From contig JAAWDR010000052.1 in assembly GCA_022793875.1 (NCBI GenBank), positions 1 to 56,311 on the forward strand: a DNA stretch of 56,311 bases. Reading direction: 5' to 3'. Shown one piece after another: positions 25,645 to 35,907 of the stretch (positions within the stretch are counted from its first letter, which is position 1; the number at the start of each line of letters is the position of its first letter). A program made the position numbers and the translations under genes. A model generated the notes under the pieces. It was not told where the DNA came from. It did no database searches and saw only the letters and a list, made by a program, of their open reading frames with translations. Origin of the DNA: Clostridia bacterium (GTDB lineage Bacteria; Bacillota; Clostridia; TANB77; CAG-508).

Positions 25645-27880
25645 AGATCCTTTCATGTATAGTTCTATTAATAACATCTAGTTGTTGTTCTCTAGTTAAT
25701 TTAGTGAAGTTAACAGCATATCCAGAAACACGTATTGTAAGTTGAGGATATTTCTCAGGATGTTCCATGGCATCTTCTAATAAACTTCTATCAAATACAT
25801 TTACATTTATATGGTGACCTGTTTGTTTAAAATATCCATCTAACATGTTAAGTAAGTTTGTAATTCTTTCTTCTTCAGATTTACCAAGTGTTCCAGGTGT
25901 AATAGAAAATGTATATGATATTCCATCTTCTGCATCTTCAAATGGAAGTTTTGATACTGAATTCATAACAGCTAATGCACCATTAGTGTCTCTTCCATGT
26001 AATGGATTTGCTCCTGGACCAAATGGAGTTCCTGCATCTCTTCCATCAGGTGTATTTCCAGTATTTTTACCATATACGACATTGGATGTTATTGTTAATA
26101 TTGATAGTGTTTGTTTAGAGTTTCTATAAGTTTGATGCTTTTGTAATTTTGTTAAAAATCTTTTTACTACTGCTATTGCTATTTCATCTACTTTATCATC
26201 ATCATTTCCGAATTTTGGAAAGTCTCCTTCAACATTGTAATCAATAGCTAATCCAGTTTCATTTCTAATTACTTTTACTTTTGCATACTTTATTGCAGAT
26301 AAAGAATCAGCAACTACTGATAGACCAGCAATTCCGCATGCCATTGTTCTTATAATCTCTTTGTCATGTAAAGCCATTTCTAGTGCTTCATATGAATACT
26401 TGTCATGCATATAATGAATAGCATTTAAAGCTTTTATATAAATTTTTGCTACATATTCCATCATTTGATCAAATTTTTCTATAACTTCATCAAAATTCAA
26501 ATATTCTGATGTAATTGGCTCATACTTTGGTGTTATTTGTTTTCCAGATATTTCATCTCTACCACCGTTTATAGCATATAATAAAGTTTTGGCTAAATTT
26601 GCTCTTGCTCCAAAGAATTGCATTTGTTTTCCTATTTTCATTGGTGATACACAGCATGCTATTCCATAGTCATCTCCTAAAGTTGTTCTCATTAAATCAT
26701 CATTTTCATATTGAATTGATGATGTTTTTATTGATAGTTCAGATGTATATCTTTTAAAGCCTTCAGGAAGTCTTGTTGACCATAAAACTGTTAAATTTGG
26801 TTCTGGTGCAGGTCCTAAAGTTTCTAAAGTGTGTAAAATTCTGAAAGAGTTTTTTGTGACTAATGTTCTACCATCAATTCCCATACCGCCAATACTTTCA
26901 GTTACCCATACAGGATCTCCACTGAATAATTCATTATATTCAGGTGTTCTTAAAAATCTTACTAATCTTAGCTTCATTACAAAGTGGTCCATTATTTCTT
27001 GAACCTCTTCTTCTGTTAGTGTTCCATTTGCTAAATCTCTTTCAAAATATATATCTAAAAATGTTGATGTTCTTCCTAAACTCATTGCTGCACCATTTTG
27101 GTCTTTTATTGCTCCTAAATATCCAAAATATAACCATTGAACAGCTTCTTTTGAATTTGATGCAGGTTTTGATATATCAAATCCATATTTTGATGCCATT
27201 ATTTTTAATTCATTTAATGCATTTATTTGTTCTGAAATTTCTTCTCTTTCACGAATTGTGTTTTCATTAAATTCATCTGTATCTAAAGTTTCTAAACTTT
27301 CTTTTTTTAATGTTATTAAAAGGTCTACACCATAAAGTGCAACTCTTCTGTAATCTCCTATAATTCTTCCACGACCATATCCATCAGGAAGACCTGTTAT
27401 TAAATGACTTGACCTTGCAGCTCTTACATCTTGTGTGTAAACACTAAATACACCATCATTGTGAGTTTTTCTATATTTGTGGAATATTTCGCTAACTTCT
27501 GGGTTAACTTGTTTTCCATATGCTTCACAAGATTTTTCTACAATTCTAATTCCTCCAAATGGCATAATTGCTCTTTTTAGTGGACTATCAGTTTGAAGTC
27601 CTACTATTTCTTCTAAGTCTTTATTTATATATCCAGCATCATGGCTAGATATTGTTGATATTGTTTTTGTATCTATATCCAAAACTGACCCCTCAGCAGT
27701 TTTTTCTTTTTTATACAATTCTAAAACTTCGTCCCATAGTTTTCTTGTTCTTTCTGTTACATTTGCTAAAAAGCTTGAGTCTCCATCATATGGTGTGTAA
27801 TTGTTTTGTATAAAGTCTCTTACATTTATTTCATGTTGCCATTGTCCTGATTTGAATTTCTCCCATTCTTTAAATTCCAT
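25643..27880 (-). CDS. pflB: Formate acetyltransferase (pyruvate formate-lyase)
   Basis: This 745-residue glycyl radical enzyme splits pyruvate with CoA into acetyl-CoA and formate, a main fermentation step in the cytoplasm. The adjacent catalytic cysteines are in [11 protein letters not shown] and the C-terminal glycyl radical loop is [11 protein letters not shown]. Length and the ending NRTIHERI are typical. The start is supported by TAGGAGGT on the minus strand. pflA lies just downstream after a long inverted repeat, so they form an operon with a probable promoter at 27925-27953. Confidence 0.98.
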   Translation of the reverse strand: MEFKEWEKFKSGQWQHEINVRDFIQNNYTPYDGDSSFLANVTERTRKLWDEVLELYKKEKTAEGSVLDIDTKTISTISSHDAGYINKDLEEIVGLQTDSPLKRAIMPFGGIRIVEKSCEAYGKQVNPEVSEIFHKYRKTHNDGVFSVYTQDVRAARSSHLITGLPDGYGRGRIIGDYRRVALYGVDLLITLKKESLETLDTDEFNENTIREREEISEQINALNELKIMASKYGFDISKPASNSKEAVQWLYFGYLGAIKDQNGAAMSLGRTSTFLDIYFERDLANGTLTEEEVQEIMDHFVMKLRLVRFLRTPEYNELFSGDPVWVTESIGGMGIDGRTLVTKNSFRILHTLETLGPAPEPNLTVLWSTRLPEGFKRYTSELSIKTSSIQYENDDLMRTTLGDDYGIACCVSPMKIGKQMQFFGARANLAKTLLYAINGGRDEISGKQITPKYEPITSEYLNFDEVIEKFDQMMEYVAKIYIKALNAIHYMHDKYSYEALEMALHDKEIIRTMACGIAGLSVVADSLSAIKYAKVKVIRNETGLAIDYNVEGDFPKFGNDDDKVDEIAIAVVKRFLTKLQKHQTYRNSKQTLSILTITSNVVYGKNTGNTPDGRDAGTPFGPGANPLHGRDTNGALAVMNSVSKLPFEDAEDGISYTFSITPGTLGKSEEERITNLLNMLDGYFKQTGHHINVNVFDRSLLEDAMEHPEKYPQLTIRVSGYAVNFTKLTREQQLDVINRTIHERI

Positions 27881-27924
27881 AATTTTACCTCCTATAAATA
27901 TTATTTCCTTTTTTTATAGTTATT

Positions 27925-27953
27925 ATAATATCATAATAAAAATTTATTTACAA
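27925..27953 (-). promoter_or_regulatory. Probable pflB promoter
   Basis: On the minus strand, TTGTAA (27948-27953), 17 bases, TATTAT (27925-27930). Confidence 0.55.
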
Positions 27954-27969
27954 TGATATATTTGTAATA

Positions 27970-28005
27970 ATTAAAAATGATGCTGAATGAGGTTTCAGCA
28001 TCATT
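27970..28005 (-). terminator. Terminator of the XRE regulator gene
   Basis: Stem AATGATGCTGAA (27976-27987) with TTCAGCATCATT (27994-28005); on the minus strand it is followed by T's. Confidence 0.8.
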
Positions 28006-28402
28006 AAAATTTTTGTGAGGCTTGATTTGTCCAATTTTCTTCAATTTGAAGTTTTATTAAATCATTAGTTAATCTATTAACAACTTTTTTATTGTATTTA
28101 TTTAACTGTGAATAATTTTCTAAAAATTTAGTATCAATGAGATCAATATGGTCAGAATGTTCAGAAGAATTAGATTGAATTAAATCATTAAAAAGAAAGT
28201 CAGAAGATATATTTAGTGCTTTGCACAAATTAACTATAGTAGTTGCACTTCCAAAAGATATACCTCGTTCTAATTGACTAATATATCTAGTAGATACTAG
28301 AGCTTTTTCAGCAAGGTCTTCTTGAGTATAATTGGTCTTTGCTCTGGCTAATTTTATCTTTTTTCCAATATTTTTTCTTAGTCTTTTTTCATTTTCTGTC
28401 AT
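28004..28402 (-). CDS. XRE-family helix-turn-helix regulator
   Basis: A 132-residue protein with an N-terminal lambda-repressor-like HTH (about 8-68: IGKKIKLARAKTNYTQEDLA, then VSTRYISQLERG and IVNLCKALNIS). A short helical C-terminus of unknown role follows (NYSQLNKYNKKVVNRLTNDL). The start is ATG 28402, placed after AGAGGTGA; the upstream GTG is part of that ribosome site. It lies behind pflB in the opposite half of the gap to mraZ and could control either neighbour, but there is no direct evidence. Confidence 0.9.
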   Translation of the reverse strand: MTENEKRLRKNIGKKIKLARAKTNYTQEDLAEKALVSTRYISQLERGISFGSATTIVNLCKALNISSDFLFNDLIQSNSSEHSDHIDLIDTKFLENYSQLNKYNKKVVNRLTNDLIKLQIEENWTNQASQKF

Positions 28403-28767
28403 ATAAATCACCTCTTTAAAAATTTAAAATTATATTTTAAGTATACCAATGATATTTTTAAAAGAAAATGAACTGATAGTACTATAAGTAATGCTAAATG
28501 ATATTAATTGTAGTAGGAAATATTTGAATTCTAATTTTAAATTTGAAATATTTGTTGATAAATATATAAAATACTTAAAATAAAGAAGTGTAATAATTAT
28601 ATTAATATCAAATTATAATTTAATATTTTATTTTATAACAATTAATTAAAAAAAATTTAAGAATTTTTCAAAAAAGTATTGCAAAATAAATAAAGTTATA
28701 TTACAATTTGAGTGAAGTGGAGAAAAGTGGTACAAAGTGGTAGAAAAGTGGAAAGAGGTGAAAACCA
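28403..28767 (+). promoter_or_regulatory. mraZ promoter region with four MraZ boxes
   Basis: This gap is strongly AT-rich and carries no gene. A promoter TTGCAA-17-TACAAT lies at 28679-28707. Just downstream GTGG repeats at 28717, 28727, 28737 and 28748, that is, every 10-11 bases. This is the known operator pattern of MraZ, which represses its own division cluster. Confidence 0.85.
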
Positions 28768-29193
28768 TTGTTGATGGGTGAATATGAGCATTCATTAGAT
28801 GCTAAAGGCAGATTAATAATGCCAGCAAAATTGAAGCAAGACATTGGAGACAAGTTCGTAATAACTAAAGGGTTAGACGGATGTTTATTTGCCTTTTCAC
28901 AAGAAGAATGGTTAAACTTTGAAACAAAATTGAAAGCACTTCCACTATCAGATAAGAATGCAAGAAATTTTGTTAGATTTTTCTTATCAGGAGCAACAGA
29001 ATGTGAAATTGACAAACAAGGTAGATTTTTAATTCCTAATAATTTAAGAGAGGCTGCAGGACTAGAGAAAGAAACAGTAATAATCGGAGTAGGTACTAGA
29101 TTAGAAATATGGAATAAAGAAAATTGGCAAAAATGCGATGAAAACATATCAGTAGATGAAATCGCTGAAAATATGACAATGCTTGGTATATAA
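28768..29193 (+). CDS. mraZ: Transcriptional regulator MraZ
   Basis: A 141-residue DNA-binding protein and first gene of the division and cell wall cluster. Two AbrB-like SpoVT/MraZ repeats are visible: [20 protein letters not shown] at the start and [20 protein letters not shown] near residue 90. I use TTG 28768 after AGAGGTGA, giving the usual two residues before MGEY; ATG 28774 is also possible. It probably represses the operon through the GTGG boxes upstream. Confidence 0.96.
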   Translation: MLMGEYEHSLDAKGRLIMPAKLKQDIGDKFVITKGLDGCLFAFSQEEWLNFETKLKALPLSDKNARNFVRFFLSGATECEIDKQGRFLIPNNLREAAGLEKETVIIGVGTRLEIWNKENWQKCDENISVDEIAENMTMLGI

Positions 29194-29199
29194 CTTGCA

Positions 29200-29480
29200 A
29201 AAGTTTATATAAAGATACAAAAGATGACTAAACTAAAGACAAAATATACAAAAGAAAAGAGTACATAAGAAAATTTTACAAAAGATAAAATATGAAAGTA
29301 CAAAAGAAAAATTACAAAAGATAAAATTACAAATGATTTTAAGTTACAAAAGCTAATATTACAGAAGAATATAGCAAACAAAAGTAAAAAGTCTAAAGAC
29401 AAATTTACAAAGGAAATATAAATACCAAAAGAAAAAACAAAAAATGAAGCAGCTGGTAGTTTTTACTGGCTGCTTTTTAA
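29200..29480 (+). repeat. A-rich TACAAAAG repeat track and attenuator-like hairpin between mraZ and rsmH
   Basis: The 349-base gap 29194-29542 has no gene. It contains about ten degenerate copies of TACAAAAG or TTACAAAAG in an almost pure A/G/T plus-strand track. At about 29444-29477 a hairpin (AGCAGCTGGT with ACTGGCTGCT) ends in a T-run and could act as an attenuator before rsmH. Confidence 0.6.
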
Positions 29481-29542
29481 TAAATTAAAAAGCAATATTG
29501 TACAGAAAAATTGCAAACAATTAATTACATTGAGGTGGAAAA

Positions 29543-30472
29543 TTGGAATTTAAACATAAATCTGTTTTATTAGATGAATGTATAGAAGGTTTAAATATAA
29601 AACCAGATGGAATATATGTTGATGGGACTTTAGGTGGAGCAGGTCATAGTAAAGAAATAGTAAAGAAATTATCAAAAAAAGGATTACTAATAGGGATAGA
29701 TAGAGATGAAGATGCTTTAAAAGCAGCTAGAGAAAATTTAAAAGAATTCCAAAATGTTAAATTTGTAAAAGATAATCATGATAATATAAAGCAAATTTTA
29801 GAAGATATAGGAATAGAAAAAGTAGATGGAATTTTACTAGATTTAGGAGTTTCTTCATATCAGTTAGATGAAAGAAATAGAGGCTTTAGTTACATGGGGG
29901 AAAACGAACTTGATATGAGAATGGACAAATCTCAAGAATTGACAGCAAAGATTGTAGTAAATACATATAATGAAGAAGAGCTAGCAAACATTATATATGA
30001 ATATAGTGAAGAAAGATTTTCAAAACAAATTGCTAGAAATATATGTGAATATAGAAAAAATAAAGAAATAGAAACAACAAAGCAATTAGTAGAAATTATA
30101 GAAAAATCTATTCCAAAATCAAAACAAAATGATGGACATCCAGCAAAGAGAACATTTCAGGCAATAAGAATAGAAGTAAATGATGAAATAAAACCATTGT
30201 ATAAAACAGTTAAAGATTGTATAGATGTTTTAAATCAAAAAGGAAGGTTATGTATAATAACATTCCACTCTTTAGAAGATAGAGCTGTAAAAAATGCAAT
30301 GATAGATGCTAAAGGAAAATGTACTTGTCCAGGTGATCTACCATATTGTGTATGTGGAGCTAAATCACTTGGAAATATAATTACTAAAAAACCAATAGTA
30401 GCAAGTAAGAAGGAACAGGAAGAAAATTCTAGAAGTAAAAGTGCAAAACTTAGAATTTTTGAAAGATTATAA
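29543..30472 (+). CDS. rsmH: 16S rRNA (cytosine-1402-N4) methyltransferase RsmH
   Basis: A 309-residue SAM methyltransferase (MraW) that modifies C1402 in the ribosomal P site. The TTG start follows GAGGTGG. Characteristic parts are [13 protein letters not shown], the SAM loop [43 protein letters not shown] and the C-terminal [10 protein letters not shown]. Standard length and standard place behind mraZ. Confidence 0.98.
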   Translation: MEFKHKSVLLDECIEGLNIKPDGIYVDGTLGGAGHSKEIVKKLSKKGLLIGIDRDEDALKAARENLKEFQNVKFVKDNHDNIKQILEDIGIEKVDGILLDLGVSSYQLDERNRGFSYMGENELDMRMDKSQELTAKIVVNTYNEEELANIIYEYSEERFSKQIARNICEYRKNKEIETTKQLVEIIEKSIPKSKQNDGHPAKRTFQAIRIEVNDEIKPLYKTVKDCIDVLNQKGRLCIITFHSLEDRAVKNAMIDAKGKCTCPGDLPYCVCGAKSLGNIITKKPIVASKKEQEENSRSKSAKLRIFERL

Positions 30473-30495
30473 AATGAAAGAGAGGTGAAAAACTT

Positions 30496-31005
30496 ATGGC
30501 ACAGGAGAAATATCAATATGGTACAACTCCAAGGAAATTTGAACCAGATTATAATAGAAGAACTAAAGAAATTGTTACTAAAAAACCATTGCAAGTTGTT
30601 AAAGATATGCCAAAACAACAAGTAAAAGTATCTGGTGAACAGAAAAAAAGACAAATGAAAATTACAGTTACAGTTATAGGTGTATTTTTATTGTTATTAA
30701 CCATAAGTTGTAGAAACTCTCAAATAGATAAAAAATTTAATCAGATTCAGGAACAAAAGAAAATTCTTGCGGATCTTCAAAAAGAGAATGAGCAGTTAAG
30801 GGTAAGTATTGAAAATAGTCAAAACTTAAGTAATATTGAAAAGGTTGCTAAAGAAGAATTAGGAATGCAAAAGTTGACTAATAAGCAAATTGTGTATGTT
30901 TCTTTGCCTAAAAAGGATTATATTGAGACTGCTTCTGAGAAGGTTATAATTGAGGATGAGAAGAATTGGTTGGAGAAATTGCTTGACAAATTTTTAAATA
31001 TGTAG
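30496..31005 (+). CDS. ftsL: FtsL/DivIC-like cell division protein
   Basis: A 169-residue bitopic membrane protein. A basic cytoplasmic N-terminus of about 55 residues, one membrane helix (about 58-75, VTVIGVFLLLLTIS) and a periplasmic-side coiled coil (FNQIQEQKKILADLQKENEQ) are followed by IEKVAKEELGMQKL, the typical FtsL/DivIC ending. Position between rsmH and the class B PBP identifies it as FtsL, part of the septal scaffold. The C-terminal extension beyond about 130 residues is longer than usual. Confidence 0.9.
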   Translation: MAQEKYQYGTTPRKFEPDYNRRTKEIVTKKPLQVVKDMPKQQVKVSGEQKKRQMKITVTVIGVFLLLLTISCRNSQIDKKFNQIQEQKKILADLQKENEQLRVSIENSQNLSNIEKVAKEELGMQKLTNKQIVYVSLPKKDYIETASEKVIIEDEKNWLEKLLDKFLNM

Positions 31006-31076
31006 ATAATACAAAAGTTATTATATAAGAATAAAATTAAACACTTTTAATAAATATTATTAGAGGTGTTTTTTTA

Positions 31077-33069
31077 ATGAAAGAAATAAATTTGTCTACT
31101 AAGAAAAGAATGAGAACAATGCTATTTGTAATATTCATAATAATAGTATTATTAATAGTAAGATTAGGATATATACAATTAATAGATGGAATGAGATTAA
31201 GGAGAATGGCATATGAACAACAAACATTAGATAGAAGTATAAATCCTAAAAGAGGGACAATATATGATAGTACAGGTCAAGTTATTGCCCAGAGTAGCAC
31301 TGTTGAAACAGTAACTGTCAATCCTGGAAATATTTCAGTCCAAGATAAGGATAAGGTTGCTAGAGTTTTATCAGAAATTTTTGAATTGGATTATGATAAA
31401 GTATTAAAAAAAGTTTCAAAAAGAAGTTCAATAGAAACAATTGCTAAAAAAGTTGAAAAAGAAAAAACTGATAAACTAAGAATATGGATGGAAGAAAATA
31501 ATGTAACAACAGGAATAAATATTGATGAAGATACAAAAAGATATTATCCAAATAATAATTTAGCATCTCAAATTATAGGTTTTTGTGGAAGTGATAATCA
31601 AGGATTAGATGGAATAGAAGCTAAATATGACAAAGTCCTTTCAGGAACTAAAGGTTCTATAAAAAGACATACAGATGCTAAAGGGGGAGAAATTGGAGAA
31701 GAAGGAGAAAAATATGTTCCAGCGATAGATGGAAAGGATTTAATTTTAACAATTGATATAAATATACAATCAATAGTTGAAAAATATTTGAAAGAAGCAT
31801 GTATTGATAATGTATGTACAGATGGTGGCAATATTGTTGCAATAAATCCTCAAAATGGAGATATTTTAGCAATGGCAACGTATCCAGATTATAATTTAAA
31901 TAGTCCATATGAAGCATATACAGAAGAATTAAAAGGAATCTGGACTTCATTAGAACAAGGAGATAAAACAAAGAATTTGCAAGCCGTTTGGAGAAATAGA
32001 GCAGTTACAGATACTTATGAGCCAGGGTCTACTTTTAAAACGATTACATCATCAGCAGCATTAGAAGAAGGTTTAGTAACAGATATTGATAGAACAGGCC
32101 AATTTGCATGTACAGGTGGTATTGAGGTTGCAGGTGTAAGGATAAAATGCTGGAGATATTATAGACCACATGGCTCAGAAAGTTTGAGACAAGGATTAAT
32201 GAATTCTTGTAACCCAGTATTTATAGGATTAGGACAGAAAATGGGAGTTCATACGTATTATAGTTATTTGGAAAAGTTCGGTTTATTAAAGACAACAGGA
32301 ATTGATTTGCCAGGAGAAGCGGGAAGTATATTTCTAGCAGAGAAAAAAGCAGGACCAGTAGAGCTTGCAACAATAAGTTTTGGACAGAGATTTGAGATAA
32401 CTCCGATTCAATTAGTTACAGCTGTTTCTGCTATTGCAAATGGAGGAAAGTTACTTCAACCAAGAGTAGTAAAGGCAATTGTTGATAGTGAGACAGGAGA
32501 AAGAACAGATGTTGAAACAGTAGTAAAATCACAAGCAATTTCTAAAGAAACTTCAGAAAAAGTTTTAAATATGATGGAATCTGTTGTAGCAGAAGGAACT
32601 GGTAAAAATGCTAAAGTTGCAGGATATAGAATTGGTGGTAAAACTGGTACATCTGAAGATGGAGTTAATACTAATAAATATGTAACATCATTTATTGGAG
32701 TTGCTCCAATTGAAAATCCACAAGTTGTTCTTTTAGTTACTTTATATAATCCAACTCGGTGAGGGGGGACATCAAGGAGGTGGTGTTGCTGCTCCTGTTG
32801 GTGGTCAAATTTTTAGTGAGATTTTACCATATTTAGAGGTTAGCCAGGGAAATCAAGATGAGTTAGAGGTGATAGAAGAAGTTAAAGTTCCAAATGTACA
32901 AGGGATTAGTATTAAAGATGCTCAAAAGGTTGTTAAAGAGTTAGGGTTAGAACTTAGTATTGAAAATGAGGCTGAAGATTTAGATAAGGAAAATACTATT
33001 ATTGTTGATCAAACTCCTAAAGAGGGAATTGTTGTTAATAAGGGGAATAAAATTTATGTGAAATATTAG
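31077..33069 (+). CDS. spoVD: Class B penicillin-binding protein (SpoVD/FtsI) with PASTA domain, +1 frameshift at CGG
   Basis: A transpeptidase that crosslinks septal or spore cortex peptidoglycan. It has an N-terminal membrane anchor (MLFVIFIIIVLLIVRLGYI), a PBP dimer domain and a transpeptidase domain with SxxK (GSTFKTI), SxN (NSCNPVF) and KTG (GGKTGTSED). Frame 0 ends in VVLLVTLYNPT, then CGG at 32757 and an immediate TGA. Skipping C gives GEGGHQGGGVAAPVGGQIFS, the normal end of the catalytic domain. A PASTA domain follows (VPNVQGISIKDAQKVVKELG, TPKEGIVVNKGNKIYVKY), for 663 residues. AGAGGTG precedes ATG 31077. FtsI and SpoVD are hard to separate; the single PASTA favours SpoVD. Confidence 0.93.
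32757..32759 (+). other. CGG frameshift site 6 (spoVD/ftsI)
   Basis: In-frame CGG after ACT (Thr), followed in frame 0 by TGA. Skipping C gives GGT (Gly) of YNPTGEGGHQGG. Confidence 0.85.
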
Positions 33070-33118
33070 TTATTTAAAGTTTCTGCATTTTAGAAATAAT
33101 AATTATAATATAAATAAC

Positions 33119-33147
33119 TTGACAAAAATGAATTTAATGGATAATAA
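33119..33147 (+). promoter_or_regulatory. Promoter of the nuclease gene
   Basis: TTGACA (33119-33124), 17 bases, TAATAA (33142-33147). Confidence 0.6.
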
Positions 33148-33177
33148 TTAGTCAATAAAGAATGAATGGAGATAAAA

Positions 33178-33927
33178 ATGGCTAGGAAAAGTAAGAAACA
33201 AAAGATAAAAATAGAAAAATTATTATTTACAATAGTATTTTTTGCAATTCTATGTTTGATATCATATATAAGTGGAGATTTTGTTAATAACGAAAATGCA
33301 AATTTAAGCAATGTTACTGAAGTATCAAACAAAGCAATACTTAATTTAAGTTTAGAAGATATACCAGAATATACAAATAATATTTATATAGAAATCAATA
33401 ATAATAAACCATATTTTAGTGAAAAAGATTACATAACAGAACCATTTGAAAGATATAGCGAATTAGATGAAAAAGGTAGATGTGGTGTTGCATATGCTAA
33501 TATTTGTAAAGAAATAATGCCAGTTGATGGGCAAGTAAGAGAAAGTATTAGTAAAGTAAAGCCAACTGGATGGAAACAGACTAAGATTGATGGAGAATAT
33601 TTGTATAATCGATGCCATTTAATTGGTTATCAATTAGCTGCTGAAAATGCAAATGAATTAAATCTTATTACAGGAACAAAGTATTTTAATGTTTCTGGAA
33701 TGTTGCCTTTTGAAAATAAGGTTGCAAGTTATATTGATGAAAATAAGAATAATCACGTTTTGTATAGAGTTACACCAATTTTTAAAGGTGATAATCTTCT
33801 TGCTAGTGGTGTTGAGATTGAAGCTTATTCTGTTGAGGATAATGGTGAGGGTGTTTGCTTTAATGTTTTTGTCTATAATGTGAGTCCAGGTGTTGAAATT
33901 GATTATACAACTGGAATTTTAAAATAG
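33178..33927 (+). CDS. Membrane-anchored DNA/RNA non-specific endonuclease
   Basis: A 249-residue protein with a basic N-terminus, a membrane or signal segment (LLFTIVFFAILCLISYI) and a beta-beta-alpha-metal nuclease domain. The motif YNRCHLIGYQLAAENANELN replaces the classical DRGH, as in streptococcal EndA-type and related secreted DNases. LITGTKYFNVSGMLPFENKV follows, with the metal-binding Asn. It probably acts outside the cell in nutrient recovery or DNA uptake. The start is ATG 33178; the upstream in-frame ATG 33166 overlaps the ribosome site. Confidence 0.88.
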   Translation: MARKSKKQKIKIEKLLFTIVFFAILCLISYISGDFVNNENANLSNVTEVSNKAILNLSLEDIPEYTNNIYIEINNNKPYFSEKDYITEPFERYSELDEKGRCGVAYANICKEIMPVDGQVRESISKVKPTGWKQTKIDGEYLYNRCHLIGYQLAAENANELNLITGTKYFNVSGMLPFENKVASYIDENKNNHVLYRVTPIFKGDNLLASGVEIEAYSVEDNGEGVCFNVFVYNVSPGVEIDYTTGILK

Positions 33928-34233
33928 ATTTAGTAGTTACTGGATAATAGTTTTGTTTTTTCAAATAGCTTCTGGGGTGATATACCAATATTTATATAGT
34001 ATCGAATGCAAATGTAATATATTTAGAAATTATTGTAAAATAAAATGAGGAATGTTCATGGGCAAAAGCTATATTATTAGATAGTAATATTTAGGGCAAT
34101 TTTAAGTAATTGCCCTATTGCTTTTTAATAGAAAATGTTTTATAATTCAATTAGTTTTATTTCTTTTTACTATTATTCTGATAGTAATTAAATTTCCAAA
34201 TGTAAAATTTAATAATGAGGAGTGTGAGTCATA
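33928..34233 (+). terminator. Non-coding gap with terminator
   Basis: The 306 bases after the nuclease contain no gene that I can support. The only clear structure is a hairpin TAGGGCAATT (34092-34101) with AATTGCCCTA (34108-34117), followed by a T-rich tail. Confidence 0.7.
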
Positions 34234-34593
34234 TTGAATTTAGATTTATTCAATAATATAATTAATGGAGTAAAAGAAAATAATTTGGTTCAAAGCTTTA
34301 TAAAAGAGTTGTCAGATTACTTAAAAAATCCTAAAGCAAAGGAGAATAATGAAATGGATAAAAATGAAGTTAGTTTAGGTGAGTATAGAAAAGAAAATTG
34401 CTTATATCAAGTTGTTGATAGAAGCTTAAAAGGAGTATATTTGAAAAATATGGAGAATAATATTGTTTTTGAAGAAACTAATATTTCTAAAGAGCTTTTA
34501 GATAAGATAGGAAATGATTATATTTTAAGATATAAAGATGAAAATTATATTATGGAAGAAGAGCTAACAGAGGAATTTTTTATGAATTTATAG
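34234..34593 (+). CDS. Hypothetical small protein, 119 aa
   Basis: An acidic, soluble 119-residue protein starting with TTG after GAGGAGTG (somewhat far, about ten bases). The N-terminal half is helical (LFNNIINGVKENNLVQSFI). The C-terminal half looks like a small beta fold (LYQVVDRSLKGVYLKNMENN, DYILRYKDENYIMEEEL). I do not recognise a family. Codon use matches the host genes. It stands alone upstream of the glycosyltransferase gene. Confidence 0.65.
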   Translation: MNLDLFNNIINGVKENNLVQSFIKELSDYLKNPKAKENNEMDKNEVSLGEYRKENCLYQVVDRSLKGVYLKNMENNIVFEETNISKELLDKIGNDYILRYKDENYIMEEELTEEFFMNL

Positions 34594-34715
34594 ATGTTTG
34601 ATCGAGTTACATAAAGCTGCTAGTGTGTTTTTTTGTAAATATATTGAAAATTTAAGTAATATATGGTAAAATATAAGAGGATATAATATAAAATGTAAAA
34701 AAGAAAGAGGTAAAA

Positions 34716-35906
34716 ATGAGAATATTATTAATAAATCAATTTCCATTAGTTGGATCAGGAAGTGGAGTATATGTAACAAATATTGCAAAAAGTTTAGTAC
34801 AAAAAGGGCATGAAGTATGTATTATTATGCCAGAAAACACTACAAATATAATTAATGTGGAAAATGTAAAAATACATCCAGTGTATTTTACAAGAGAAGA
34901 AGTAATTGAAGGGCAATTAGATTTTAATTTCCCATGTATGGATCCACATCCAAGAAGTAATTTTTTATTTAATAATATGACAGAAATACAAATAAAACAA
35001 TATGAAGTAGCTTTTAGAAATGCAATTGAGGAAGAATTAGAAAATTTTAAACCAGATGTAATTCATTCACAACATATTTGGATTATATCAGGATTGTTAA
35101 AAGATTATAATGTTCCATATATGATTACTTCACATGGAGCAGAATTTATTACATATAGAAGAACAGATATATTTGATAATTATGGAAAAAATGCAATAGA
35201 AGGATGTAAAAAGGTTATTGCTATATCAGATGATAATATAAAAGAAATAAAAGAGAAGTTCCCAGAGGCAGAAGATAAGATGATATTTGTAAAAAATGGA
35301 TATAATTCAAAAGATTTCTTTATTGAAGAATTAGATAAAAAACAAGTTTTAGAAAAATTTGGAATTAAGAAAGAATTTGATAAAGTATTACTATTTGTTG
35401 GAAGAATATCAGTAATGAAGGGACTTGATGTATTACTTAAAGCGGCAAAAATTTATGAAAAAGAGAATATATTAACATTAATAGTAGGAGATGGAGAATA
35501 TCTTAAAGAATTAAATGTTTTGAAAGAAGAATTAGGATTAAAAAATATTGTATTTCTAGGTAGTAAAAATCATGGAGATTTAAGACTGTTATATAATATT
35601 TCGGATATTTTAGTATTACCATCAAGAAAAGAAGCCTTACCATTAGTTGCAATAGAAGCTATGGCATGTGGAACACCAGCAGTTGTTACAAACCAATCAG
35701 GAATGGATAAAATAATTACTAAAGAAGTAGGATTACTTTTTGATATGGATGATGAACAAATGTTAGCTGAAAAAATTAGTCTGATTTTGAATAATGAAGT
35801 TGTATTTGATAAAAATGAACTTTCAATATATGCTAAAAATAATTATTCTCAAGAAATATTAATGGACAAGTTATTAAAATTATATGAGGAAATAAGGGAG
35901 AAATAA
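34716..35906 (+). CDS. Glycosyltransferase family 4
   Basis: A 396-residue GT-B glycosyltransferase using a nucleotide sugar. The N-terminal acceptor domain starts MRILLINQFPLVGSGSGVYV with the glycine-rich loop, and ISGLLKDYNVPYMITSHGAE follows. The C-terminal donor domain has VLLFVGRISVMKGLDVLLKA, LPSRKEALPLVAIEAMACG (the E-x7-E motif) and TPAVVTNQSG. It is followed after one base by an aldo-keto reductase gene and then a GT2 gene. It probably decorates a surface glycan or glycolipid; the acceptor is unknown. Confidence 0.93.
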   Translation: MRILLINQFPLVGSGSGVYVTNIAKSLVQKGHEVCIIMPENTTNIINVENVKIHPVYFTREEVIEGQLDFNFPCMDPHPRSNFLFNNMTEIQIKQYEVAFRNAIEEELENFKPDVIHSQHIWIISGLLKDYNVPYMITSHGAEFITYRRTDIFDNYGKNAIEGCKKVIAISDDNIKEIKEKFPEAEDKMIFVKNGYNSKDFFIEELDKKQVLEKFGIKKEFDKVLLFVGRISVMKGLDVLLKAAKIYEKENILTLIVGDGEYLKELNVLKEELGLKNIVFLGSKNHGDLRLLYNISDILVLPSRKEALPLVAIEAMACGTPAVVTNQSGMDKIITKEVGLLFDMDDEQMLAEKISLILNNEVVFDKNELSIYAKNNYSQEILMDKLLKLYEEIREK

Positions 35907-35907
35907 A

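Noticed and set aside
29200..29430. CRISPR array in the mraZ-rsmH gap
   Set aside because: The repeat unit is only 8-9 bases, degenerate and irregularly spaced, with no spacers and no cas genes.
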